From assembly GCA_030704615.1 (NCBI GenBank), contig CM060734.1, positions 26,536,001-26,600,000 on the forward strand: 64,000 nucleotides of DNA, written 5' to 3'. Made by a program: the position numbers and the translations under genes. The first letter of the stretch is position 1, and every line of letters starts with the position of its first letter. Of this stretch, positions 54,301 to 64,000 are shown piece by piece. A model generated the notes under the pieces. It was not told the origin of the DNA and ran no database searches. It saw only the letters and a program-made list of their open reading frames with translations. The stretch comes from Takakia lepidozioides (Eukaryota > Streptophyta > Takakiopsida > Takakiales > Takakiaceae).

Positions 54301-55602
54301 AGAGAAGACAGGGGACAAGCCTATCGACGATGATTTCCCAGATGCATTCTTGTTCTCCATTGAAACAGTTCCTCCATGGTATGAGCATATTGCTCAATAC
54401 CTTAGTACTATGGAACACCCACCGGGTATGGATCGGCACGCACGAAGACACCTTCGGTTGCGGAGTATGAAGTTTGCTCTTGTGGGAGGACAACTTTATA
54501 GAAGGGGATTGGATGGACTCTTGAGGCGATGCATCACTCCAGAGGAGGTTCCCCAAATTTTAGAGTTAGCTCATGATAGCATGTGCGGAGGACACTTTGC
54601 AGGGCGACTCACTGTACAGAAAATTTTAAGGGCAGGATACTACTGGCCCTTCATGTTCAAGGATGCGCACATGCATGTGTGAAGATGCGAGGCTTGTCAA
54701 AGGTACGCAAAAGGGACAATAGGCTTGGAATGCCGTTAGTTCCCACACTCCCACTTGCTCTGTTTGAGAAGTGGGGGATTGGTTACATAGGAGAAGTGCA
54801 CCCTGCGTCGAGCCGACAAAATCGCTACATGACAAAGTGGGCGGAAGCCAAAGCGGTCAAGAAGGCCAATGCATAGGTAACCGCTGCGTTCATTTATGAA
54901 AACATCATTTCCAGGTTTGGATGTCCTAAGGAGATTGTGAGTGATCGAGGGTCACACTTCATCAATGACGTCATCGAAGAAATGATGGCAACATTCTCCA
55001 TCAAGCATCGGAAGGCTACCCCTTATCACCCATAGACTAGCGGGCAGGTGGAATGCGCCAATCAGACGCTGTGCAATATCCTGTCCAAGACGATTCAGGA
55101 GCACAAACGAGATTGGGACACGAAGTTGATCTCAGCCTTATGGGCATTTCGCACGACTCATAAGGTGACCACTCGGCACACTCCCTTTTCACTGGTATAC
55201 GGGGTTGAGTCCATTATGCCAATCAAAACCGAGATTCCATCTCTACGGTTGGCCATTACAGAGAGATTGGCGACATCGGAGTCCTTAAAGGAGAGGCTCA
55301 AAATGTTGGAAGGTTTGGACGTGTATCGACAAGCAGCTGCTCAGCACATTGAAGCAGTACAGCGACGGAGGAAGGCTCGGTTCGACCTCAAGCGGAAAAA
55401 AAAGATCTTTGATCCTGGGGACTTGGTATTGTTGTTCGACAGTCGAAGCGAGGAGTTCAAGGCCAAGTTCAATTCATACTGGATGGGTCCGTATGTGGTC
55501 AAGACGGTTTTCGACAACGGCTCATTACAATTGGAGAAACTGAGGGAGGTGGAGTTCCCCAATTTTGTGAACGGTGTCCGGTGCAAGCACTACTACATGT
55601 GA
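54296..55602 (+). pseudogene. int: Ty3 integrase, stops and loss of the first catalytic Asp region
   Basis: The zinc-finger region reads HDSMCGGHFAGRLTVQKILR (His pair) and CEACQRYAKGT (Cys pair, after a stop at 54680-54682). The core follows: GEVHPASSRQNRYMTKWAEA, where the segment that normally carries a -VATDY- with an Asp is absent. Next come a TAG at 54874-54876, FGCPKEIVSDRGSHFINDVI (second Asp), RKATPYHP, a TAG at 55033-55035, and SGQVECANQTLCNILSKTI (Glu). The C-terminus runs to RCKHYYM and TGA at 55600-55602, with YWMGPYVVKTVFDNGSLQLE as the GPY-type end. No chromodomain follows. Confidence 0.82.
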
Positions 55603-56100
55603 GTTCCACTAACCAACTTTTGAAACTAATTTCCCCCATCTAGGTAAGGGAGCTAATGGAGATCTTAGTGGCCTTTGCCCTGACGGGAAAAGTCTTTAGG
55701 ATTTTTTTCCCGTTTTCCGGAAAGAGATGTTGGTATTTCCTATCCATTGACTCATTGGTTATTGGAGCTCCATACTAAGGTGGAGTGCGGGGCAACTAAG
55801 TTGCAATAATCCAATGAAACTACTCCGTTGGGAAGCAGTCGGTAGGGCTCTTACCCATTAGTTGTTGTACACCCTTTATTATAGTTCCGAAGTAGATCTT
55901 GGAATGCGGGGCAACGTCGTTGCATTAAAGACGTGTTTTGTTCCCCAGTTTGATTTGCGGGTAGTTATTGGAATCTACAGGGATAGACCTTGGGATGCGG
56001 GGCACATAGAGTGCAGTAATCTAACCCAATTTTTAGGAGATAGGATTTGTTTGATATGGTGTAAGCTAGGAAAGCTATGACCATCCATTTGCCAAGGTAC
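55603..56100. repeat. 3' region with degenerate repeats of a GCGGGGC motif
   Basis: GGAGTGCGGGGCAACTAAG (about 55782), GGAATGCGGGGCAACGTCG (55900) and GGGATGCGGGGCACATAG (55992) recur about 118 and 92 bases apart, each followed by TTGCA(A/T)TAA or GTGCAGTAA. They lie just after the integrase stop, in the place of the polypurine tract and 3' LTR, and may be internal repeats of that region. Confidence 0.55.
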
Positions 56101-58307
56101 AAGACTTCAACATCTTCGTTGCTAATCACTCGTTGTGAGTTTATTTTCTTCTTCATCAAAGTGAAGAATCACAGGTGCAGGAATGGGAACAATGGGTTGG
56201 CTAATACATTTACTCTTGTTCAATGCATATTGTTGATCATTACTTATCTTCTACATCACAGAATATATCTGTGTCTGCTAGTGCATATGTCAAGGAAAAG
56301 TAAATGCTTGTTGTATCAAGCATTCTGCAGTACCAATACTCCCTGTATGGAGCACTGCGACTTCCCGTACGGGGATTCTAAACCTTAAACTTATTGTCAT
56401 TCCACCTTACCCCGCTGCAGCATTCCTCCTAGAGAGAAAAGTCAGAAAAGCAGTGAGGGGGTAAAAGTGAGCTGTAGAGCAGTGGTTGCTGCTCCACTCA
56501 CAAAGAGTTGAGGAAAGTCAGGCACAAAAAAACCCAGAAGGGCCTGTGACCTAGGTGTAGGAATTTAGAGATGGTGCGTACTCCAGGGAAGAGTCATCGA
56601 GTGTGTCCACTCACTTCAAGTCAAGTATTGTACCACGAGCTCTGCGAAATCTATGAGAGGTCCATGTGAGCCATGTTCTAGGTCATTAGTTCATCATACA
56701 AATGGTGTGTATTAGGTCCATGATAGTTGGAGCGTCCATTATGAGTAGGGTCCTCGAGTATCCAATCAATTTCCGTTGTGATGGGAGCGACCCATTGAGG
56801 CGCGTCCCGGGAGCGTCCTCGCAGGAGCATCCTTTTGATTTAGATTTTAGTCTGGGGCACCCAAAGGAAATCTGGGGCACCCAAGGGAGTATGGTCCTCG
56901 AGTATCCAATCGTTTTCATTTAGTTAGGAGCCAAAAGTCCTTCCAAGGTTATTTTAGAATAGGATCATCAACTTGCACCGCGCATATCTTTCGTCATTAT
57001 CTAGGGGATTCGAACCCAGTCCGGTGGGGGAGAATGGCGGTTTTGAACCGTTTTTTATCTGGGAACTCAAACTCTCTCCGAAGAGGGCGAGTCGGGTGGC
57101 TTTGAAACTTTTTGTCTTTTTATTTTTTATTTTTCTCACTTCTCTCCCGGAAGACTTGAACTCTCTCCGCAGAGGAAGAGCCCATGGGAACCTTCCACTC
57201 TTCATGGGAGTCGTTGACTCCAAGGGATATCAGAGATACCCTAGTAGGGGGATTTACGAACCAGAGATCTTGGATTCTTTCACACTCGGGACGAGTGTTC
57301 CCCATTGGTCGCCATATATGTAGATGCATAAATGGGTACAATTTTATTTTCGGATCGTTTTTTATCCTTAGCCAGGCAGTTTCGGCATTGTGCTGCCAAA
57401 TTATCACAAGTTGTTAGTTATTTGGGAACCGCTGGTGAAGCACTTAGGAATTAGATTAAGTCTGAGACGAGCATCGAGTGACACTCTAGCGTCAAAACGA
57501 CAATAGGAAGCTGCAAGGACAGCATAGTCGGCTACCAACAAGGTACAACTAGCAGCAACTTGGAATTGTTTGAACTGTACAAGGGCGACTGTAAGGACGG
57601 GTTGCGATCTGTCTATTCTCCCATTTCACTTATCCAGTAGGTCCACACGGTGACAACACTTGGCAAATTGGAATTAGGATATTGTATAGCGATGAAATAT
57701 CGCAACAACAGCAGGACGGTGCATCGGAACAACGGCGGAACGGACGACTTCAGAGCGGAGCGTGGCCAGCCAAACGGTGCAAATGGGTAGTTGGAGGTGA
57801 CTTCCAAGGGTACAAGATCAAGTGGCAGGATTCAAGACTCCAGGGGCATCACCATTAGGAGAATTTCCAGGGAAGCAGCAGACTTCCTATGCGGCGGATC
57901 CACGGAGAACGGCGTTTGGAATTGGTTTTTAACTCCGATTGACCCGAGGATTTACATGCAATTATGGAGCACCTAATCATAATTTATCACCAAGTTTTGT
58001 GATTTATGGTTAAGGTTATCAACGGCACCGAAATACGAGGCTACGACACTTGCGACGACTGATTTAAATAATTTTCTATGGATTTCATTGGAGGAAAAGG
58101 CTCAAATTCGCCTTAAAAGGTTGAGCGGATGATAACCGTCACCTAGCGGTCAAACAAGATGAAGAAAATCCCTTTGATCGGTTTCCCGGATGAGTTCCAT
58201 CCAAATATTTGTTTATTGAACTTTAGTAGTTTTTTTAATTATATCTCCCTCTAGTTTATATTAGTTTAAGACTATTCTACAATATTTTTAGAGCCCCAAA
58301 AATAGTA
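56101..58307. other. Non-coding DNA with local direct repeats
   Basis: GGTCCTCGAGTATCCAATC occurs at 56749 and 56893. GAACTC/CTTGAACTCTCTCCG-type words occur at 57060-57080 and 57145-57170. A GGGATTCGAACCCAG word (57005) matches a B box on the minus strand, but no A box accompanies it. No gene supported. Confidence 0.4.
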
Positions 58308-61300
58308 TAAAAGAAGGGCAAGGCTTCCTTGTTTCTTCACCTAGTTCATTTCTTTGTTTTGCTCTTGCTTTGTTGTAGTTTAGTTTGCTAGAGGGAGCCT
58401 AGGTCCTAGGGAGTGGAGCTTGAAGCTCCCTAGTTAGGAAGGAGTGTTGATTTTGAGAGCTAAGGCGAGAAAGCTAGCTCGTTGTGGGCCTTGAGGCCAT
58501 TTGCTTTGATAAAGAAGGAAGTTCGTGATCACTAGAGAGTAGATTGGAGAGACTTGGGACAAGTAGAGAGCTATGGGTAGACAATGTTGACATGCACCTA
58601 GAGAAAGGGCCTCACAAGAGCCACACCATCGAGCCATTAGAGCATCCCAAGCTCACATTGCTCCTAGGTTGATAAACCACTTACCTTACTTTGCTTTGAT
58701 GTTTGCTTTGCTATTCCATTTGAGTTTGCAAGACAGGCCCATAAGAGACTCTCTCTTATATGTGAAAAACTAACCCTCTAGGGAAAGAGGAGAGCTTAGT
58801 TGAGAGAGAAAGGTTCATTTGTTAAAGGAGCAAGGACTCCATTGTGGGTTGAAGTCATATGACGTGGTACATGTGTTAAGGAGAAGGAAACTTCCTTAAA
58901 AGCTAAGAGTGAGAAGGCCTCTTAGGCCACAAATCCATAGGATCATATATATATTTCTTTATTGCTGTGCTTTTGAGTTTTTAAAGTGAAAAGGTTCCGG
59001 AAAGAGAGGACCAGCGAGGCGGTTAGTATCTAGGAGGGCTAGGGTGGCTATACTAACTCACTAACCCCCCCTAAAAGACAGGGAGATCTTAGAGTAGGGA
59101 GTGGAGTTTCATTCTTTTGTTTTTTTGTTGTTTATTCCCATTATGAGGCGCCATTGAGGCCCGCTCAAGTAGGGATAGAGTCGCCATAAGCTTAAGAGGC
59201 GAGGGAACTTTGTGCGCTGGGCCCCGCAGCCACGCGCCGAGGCGCTGAGGGCGCGGGGCCTGCGTTGACTGTTGTACTTGAGGAAAGGACACACACGCGT
59301 GGCAGAGCATAAGCGTGCGGGCAGGCTGAGAGCCTCGCGCGTAGGACCGCCGAGCGGCTGCGATTGGCGGCGGACCGCTGGACGGCGTAGCAGACATACA
59401 CTGGACGGACCGCTGGATAACCCGCACGTGCGGCCGCGCCTAAGAGGGCTCCGCCACGTGTCCATGGAGCTTTTACCCAGCGGACGCCCCCTGGGGGGGG
59501 GGTGTTTAAGGGGGTTTTATGAACCCTTCTCTATTGTTTATTGGGGAAAGCCTCTTAGCTTTGATTTTTGCTGTATCAACAAATTTAAGGGTAGGAAAAA
59601 TCCGAGAGCCAGGGAGGAGATAGCTTAGAGAGTGGCCTCTCTTTTGGATTGGGCCTTTGAGAGTGAGGAGCCCCGAGCTACACGCCGAGACAGCGGCAAA
59701 GAGGTTTTGGGTACAAACTACTCTATCCTAGTTTTTAGGCTACAGTAATGAATAGTGAAAGGGAGAGAGGTAGGGAATGACTTATTCTAAGGTAGGAAAG
59801 CGCTCTTGCTCCCTTATTTAATTATATTCTATAAGCGCCTAGAGGAAGAATCGGCTTGGCCCACCAGGCAGGGTAGGTCGCGGCAACGCACGTTTTGGCT
59901 GGCGGATGAACTACGATTTCATCCGCCTCTATTGTTTTCATCCGTCGGGCAGGGGCGGTGGTTCCCCCCATGTGGGAATAGGTTCCCGGGGTTCCCAACG
60001 ATCAGGTGCGTTCTCAGGGCGTTCCCTGTGGCCCCTGCAAGTAATTCCTGGATCCCTGGGATCTGGAGCAGATTCTCTGCCCAATGGTCATTTTTATTAT
60101 TTTTCCATTTATTTATTTATTTGAGGTTATTTGTTGGGAAGGAAAATAGGAGAAATTGGATTATAGCTTTGGAATCGATTTAAACCCTTCGGCCCCTTAG
60201 ATTTGGGAAGTTCGGAAGGAGTGTTGGCCCGTCCTGAGAGGTGCTTGAATTCAACCACCCATGAATCGGAGGGGCCTTGAGGAAGAGAAGATCTCATTTT
60301 CTCCCTAAACCCGGTAGGTGCTTTGTGAAGGGACGAAGGGAAGTCCCGGCTATAAGCGGCTCGGGGGTTTAGGCTAGTATGACTACTAATAAACAAAGAC
60401 TTGGAGGGCAATTAAAAAACTAAAAAAACACATAAAAAGACTGTAGGAACTAGAAACGCAACCTCGCCCTGTGAAGTAGAAATTGAATTCTCTTTGCCGG
60501 TAGGATTAGAATTTTTTGAGGATTCCTGCCACTAGCATTGCCGCAGACCCCTGCACTAACCACAGTTGGGGTGGTGGTTCCTTGAGCCCAACCCATTCCG
60601 CTACACACCTCGACCCCTCCTAGCTAGTATGTCGTCACCCTGACTGCGCGCGACCAGGGCTCGTCATAGCCTGGGTGCAATTTTTGGCTGTCCCTTAATG
60701 AAATTTGTTGTTGGTTGTTGCGGATGAAATCGTGGTTTGTCATCCAATGCAACTTTCTGGATGAGAACTTATGTGGATGGATTCCACTCCTTCACAACGA
60801 CATTCGGGCTATCAGTCTAGAGCTTCTAGCTGCTCGAGATAGAGAGTCATCACAGTGGGCTTCAAGCACGAGGTTGTGCGCTTAAGGGTTTTGAAGAAGT
60901 GTTTCGGCGCTTTCCTTATATTCGGCGATAGCATTTAGAGCCTGAGGGGCTACATCCTGTTTTGAGTCAGCAATGGTGTCTGGCGGGATTCAGATGAACT
61001 GGGATGGGGGCAGTCAGCAGCAGGCGATGGCGGCGAGGAATTATGAGCGGGATAGAACTCTAGGCACATACATAAATGGCGGCACCGGATTGTGGCACTT
61101 ACAATACCACTCGACTTCCCATGGAAGGTAGAGACGGAGGAGAGAGATGGGGAGTTGTGGGTGATCATGAAAGAGACAATACTAGAGGAGGAGTGATTCA
61201 GTTGTAAGGAGGACACTCTCCTGGTTTTTAAATTTGTCTTGGGCATGTGAGAGAGCGGTAATATGGAGGTTAAGTCGTAGGGTGATGCATGAGAGAAGGT

Positions 61301-61440
61301 GACAAGTAGGATGGTCACATCGGGCACAGGCTCTGGCACAAATTCTGCAAGCACACCGGCGCGAAATGTCTCCCGTGCAATGTGATTGCGAGCTTGGGCA
61401 TCAAGTCGTGGCTGCAATATGCGTAATATACGACGCATCA
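58308..61440. other. Non-coding DNA with a promoter-like TATA word
   Basis: AGTATAAAAGAAGGGCAAGG at 58303-58322 looks like an LTR-type TATA box, followed by T-rich then purine-rich sequence. No coding region follows, so it may be the promoter of a lost element. GC-rich frames at 59089-59628 and others have no family resemblance. 60412-61440 shows no gene. Confidence 0.35.
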
Positions 61441-62010
61441 CACTACAACAAATGGGGGGGGGGACCCCAGCCGCGCACCCACGCCTCGCGTGGCATCGAG
61501 CGTGCGACGCCAACCCCGCGGCGCCTTTTTGCGACGCCGGGCCACCGCAAACAGACCCCGCGCGTCGCAACCTAGCGCCGCGGCCAGGCGGCAACGCCCG
61601 AGCGTCGCACGGTTGCATGAAGGGCAGAAGACAGCCCTTTCGTGCGACGCCGACGCGTCGCACCCTAGCGCTGGGGCCAGTCTTCAATGCAAGGTGGCAT
61701 GAAGGGCAATAAGGCAGCCCTTTCTGGCGACGGTAGGCCGTCGCAAGTGAAAAAAGGTAGCCCTTTCTTGCCCTTTCTTTTGTCGCAGCCTTTCTTGCGA
61801 CGCCATGCTGTCGCACGGTGGCATGAAGGGCAAAAAGGCCTCTGCAACAGCCGGGCGTCGCAAATAGGGGCTGTCTTTTTATTTCAAATCCAAAAAATGC
61901 ATGTCGCATCATGCGACGGCGGGCCGTCGCGGCTTGTGACCCCCGGCCGCACAAATCCAAAAAAACGCGTCGCATTCTGCGACGCGTTGGTGTCGCAGGA
62001 AGCGACGGCC
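61441..62010. repeat. CACTA terminus and subterminal repeats
   Basis: After CACTACAACAAAT and an 11-base G-run, the words GCGACGCC, CGTCGCA and GCGACGG recur many times in both orientations (for example GTGCGACGCCGACGCGTCGC near 61641, TGCGACGCGTTGGTGTCGCA near 61979). They often pair into hairpins. These are the expected transposase-binding repeats. The element at 22345 has the same words. Confidence 0.82.
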
Positions 62011-62387
62011 GGACTTTTTAGGTTTAGGATTTAGGACCTTTTGGGGTTCTTAGTTTTTTTTTTAAAAATATGGTACTGGGGTAGGGTGTTTGTTTTTCTT
62101 TATGGTATAGCTTCTTGTTGTGGACCTTCTTGTAGATTGTGACATTCATTTTGATAATTCTCTTGACACCACATTTGTATGTGTTGCTCCAACATATTCA
62201 TTGCCTCTCCCTTCTTTCTTGAAAGACTACCAGCCACAGCCATATTTGATAAATCATAGAAATAAGCTACAATATGCATGTACATGTACAATCAATCGAA
62301 GGGATGGGTACAGTTTGGTGCGAGAATTATTATGTAGCTTTGATTACGTGTCTTATCAAAGCTACATCGTCATAAATGGCCCGGCCC
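62011..62387. other. CACTA 3' non-coding region
   Basis: AT-rich spacer between subterminal repeats and the end of the transposase gene. No separate frame supported. Confidence 0.4.
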
Positions 62388-64000
62388 TCAAAAGACCTCC
62401 GAATCATCCTTCACCTCGTTGTCAATGGCCGTGTCTTCATCTCCTTGTTCAACATCCGTATCTTTTGGAGCTTCATCATATAGGGTCCAGGATGCATTCT
62501 CCGGGGCGTCATCATCCTCTTCTACCCCCTCTACCCAACCTCCATCATCAGCATCATTATGACCAGTCTCTCCTTCCACCGCAATTGCCTCACCCCATGG
62601 AGATCCGAGACCATGATAGATACGTCTTTCTCTTGACTGTGCATGCACAATCACCTTCCAATTTCCCCCTCTTGTTTTGTCATCGGAGAAGAAAACTTGC
62701 TCCATGTCTGAAGGCTGTGAAAAATGCTCATCGGAGGGACGATAAGTATGGTTGAGCCTATCTGCATTGACGCGCATGAAACCACAATCATCTTGCACTA
62801 GTGTTGCGGAGGGCCCCACAAGATGTGACTGGAACCGCCTTTTTTTAAAGAGAAGAGGCCGGTACCTTGTATACTGAAGTTGGAGTATGCTCTCAAGCTA
62901 TCCAATGTACTCAAGTTTGCTCATGGCAGGTCTTGTATCTCCCTTGCCCCACACAGAGTCTTGCCAATATGTGGCACACAAGCCAGAATCAAACATTGTT
63001 TTGCACTTCATGTCAAGAGCACGAATGCGGAAATGACGACCGTGAACCCAAACCGCCGTGTATGAGGTCACGAATTGAGAGGGGTCCCTTGCAATGTCTT
63101 GCACCATATCTGAAACCACCTCACCTTGAGCAACGGTGTCATAAACTGAGGTCCGAAGCCACTGTTGGAATGAACTTAGAGGCTGCAATTCCATGGGCAA
63201 GTCTTGTGAAGGAACATTCCGGCAGCCCGCTCCTCGTCGAGGGCATCTAGTAACCGGCCTTGGATGGTTCCTCCTCCATGCAAACGTCTCATCCTCTCGT
63301 TGTTGAACAAGATTATTGTATCTTGCCTCCCACTCATGTATGGATGGGGTGTTCTTCAGTATGAAGTCATGTGCTTGCTCAATCACCAAGGTCGGCAATT
63401 TTACCCTCTACAATTTTTTGGGCAAAACGATGTCCTTGGTTCGTGCATCCTCCTCTTCCTTCCACATCCGAGGGGCTTTCTCATCCACCCTTGCCATGTA
63501 CTCCGTGCAATAAAACATAGCTTCTTGCAACGTATACCCCTCCGCCATGCTACCCTCCGGGTACGCCATTTGTCTTACAAATGCTTTCAAAGTCTTCATA
63601 TAACGCTCAAGGAAGTACATCCACCAAGAATGAACGGGGCCGACAATTGAAGCCTCTTCCACTAAGTGCACTACCAAGTGCACTTGGATATCAAAGAAGG
63701 AGGGAGGAAGGTTCATCTCCAACATACACATTACATCCGCTGCCTCCTTCTTCATGCGTGGAAAATCCGCTTCCTCCAACTCTTTGGAGCAAATCCACCG
63801 GAATAAGCCTCCCAATCTGTAGATTGTCTCGCAAACCTCGGGAGTCAATGTCCTACGTACTGCAATGGGCAAGGTGTCTTGCAATATATTATGGTAGTCG
63901 TGAGACTTCAAACCATGGACAGTGTCTTTGCTGAATTTTGTACGGAGGGATGATCCATACCCGGTTGGTGTCCGGATAGCACCTATGGTGTCTCTCACTT
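62388..64000 (-). pseudogene. TNP2-like CACTA transposase, C-terminal part (DUF4218 and DUF4216), truncated by the window
   Basis: One minus-strand frame with two in-frame TAG codons (63408-63410 and 62898-62900). From the right edge, LKSHDYHNILQDTLPIAVRR, YRLGGLFRWICSKELEEADF, MLEMNLPPSFFDIQVHLVVH and GPVHSWWMYFLERYMKTLK are the signature of DUF4218. After the second TAG, LLFKKRRFQSHLV, CGFMRVNADR, MEQVFFSDDKTRGGNWKVIV match DUF4216, followed by an acidic tail ending at 62388. These domains follow the catalytic Tnp2 domain in plant CACTA transposases, so the catalytic part should lie beyond base 64000. The stops suggest the copy is defective unless they mark unrecognised introns. Confidence 0.85.

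Larger units (their letters stand above)
51150..55602 (+). mobile_element. Second Ty3-type retrotransposon (non-chromoviral), decayed
   Basis: Gag, protease, RT, RNase H and integrase follow in normal order on the plus strand, without a chromodomain. RT motifs (VRKKNGGLRVCVDFGPLNKV) and the integrase C-terminus (YWMGPYVVKTVF) fit plant Ty3 elements outside the chromoviruses. Several stops and frameshifts are present. No primer-binding site or matching LTR pair was found. Confidence 0.85.
61441..64000 (-). mobile_element. CACTA (En/Spm) element, right part beyond the window
   Basis: CACTACAACAAATGGGGG at 61441 is the terminus, preceded by TCA (a possible 3-base target duplication). About 550 bases of subterminal repeats follow, then a TNP2-type gene on the minus strand that runs off the window edge. 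The visible terminus is therefore the 3' end relative to the transposase gene. Confidence 0.8.

Noticed and set aside
57000-57020. GGGATTCGAACCCAG suggesting a tRNA gene or SINE on the minus strand
   Set aside because: Only a B-box-like word is present. No A box at proper spacing and no cloverleaf could be drawn.
60950-61975. 341-residue open frame on the minus strand
   Set aside because: It runs through the CACTA terminus and its subterminal GCGACGCC repeats. The arginine/alanine-rich translation comes from those repeats and no domain is visible.
1-64000. CRISPR array, bacterial operon or phage features
   Set aside because: The tandem arrays have no repeat-spacer pattern, and the gene content is eukaryotic (introns, LTR and LINE elements, PPR, F-box).

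Overview
The window looks like nuclear DNA of a land plant with a large, transposon-rich genome. It carries plant-type chromoviruses and other Ty3 elements, CACTA (En/Spm) elements with DUF4218 and DUF4216 proteins, a MULE with a SWIM zinc finger, PLS-type pentatricopeptide (PPR) fragments, OSB-type PDF-motif fragments and an F-box/kelch-like gene. Abundant PPR debris, an RNase H-bearing LINE and a compact intronless F-box gene fit a seed-free vascular plant such as a fern better than a flowering plant. That placement is an inference. Only one host gene looks intact: the F-box gene at 45800-47650. Almost everything else is mobile-element DNA in various stages of decay.

Layout, left part. 1-2845 is a tandem array of a ~482-bp unit built from GCGACCGCC/GGCGGTCGC hairpins. 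3176-4052 holds fragments of an unrecognised gene. 4590-7779 is a 120-bp satellite organised into a ~1.02-kb higher-order unit. 7780-9200 holds low-complexity DNA and a dispersed repeat (called DR1 here). 9200-13810 is a chromovirus with LTR, PBS, gag, protease, pol, chromodomain and polypurine tract. Its RT-RNase H-integrase N-terminal block (about 11024-12767) is inverted inside the element. 15022-17328 is a broken MULE transposase gene. 20887-22340 is a degenerate gag with zinc knuckles, interrupted by a CACTA element that starts at 22345 and carries a spliced accessory gene on the minus strand.

Layout, middle part. 24900-30219 is a LINE with RT, RNase H and a Cys/His plus nuclease-like C-terminus. 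A 182-bp tRNA-derived SINE (26311-26492) sits in it with a perfect 10-bp target duplication. The 3' tail of this SINE resembles the 3' tail of the LINE itself, so the window may hold a SINE and its mobilising partner. 30205-36300 is a mosaic of PPR pieces, PDF-motif pieces, DR1 copies and a LINE fragment with a 2A-like GDIHPNPGP motif. Two ~590-bp inverted arms (35037-35627 and 42765-43352) flank ~7 kb that holds a very C-rich LINE 5' region and a LINE ORF1-like protein (40563-42560).

Layout, right part. A chromovirus LTR fragment lies at 44505-44606, followed by the F-box gene and its non-coding 3' flank. A second, non-chromoviral Ty3 element lies at 51150-55602, with repeat-like non-coding DNA up to 61440. 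A second CACTA element starts with its terminus at 61441 and runs off the right edge, with a TNP2-type protein on the minus strand.

The most interesting observations are the SINE/LINE tail similarity, the clean inversion inside the chromovirus, the PPR/PDF/DR1 mosaic in which copies share the same disabling stop codon, and the two structured tandem arrays.
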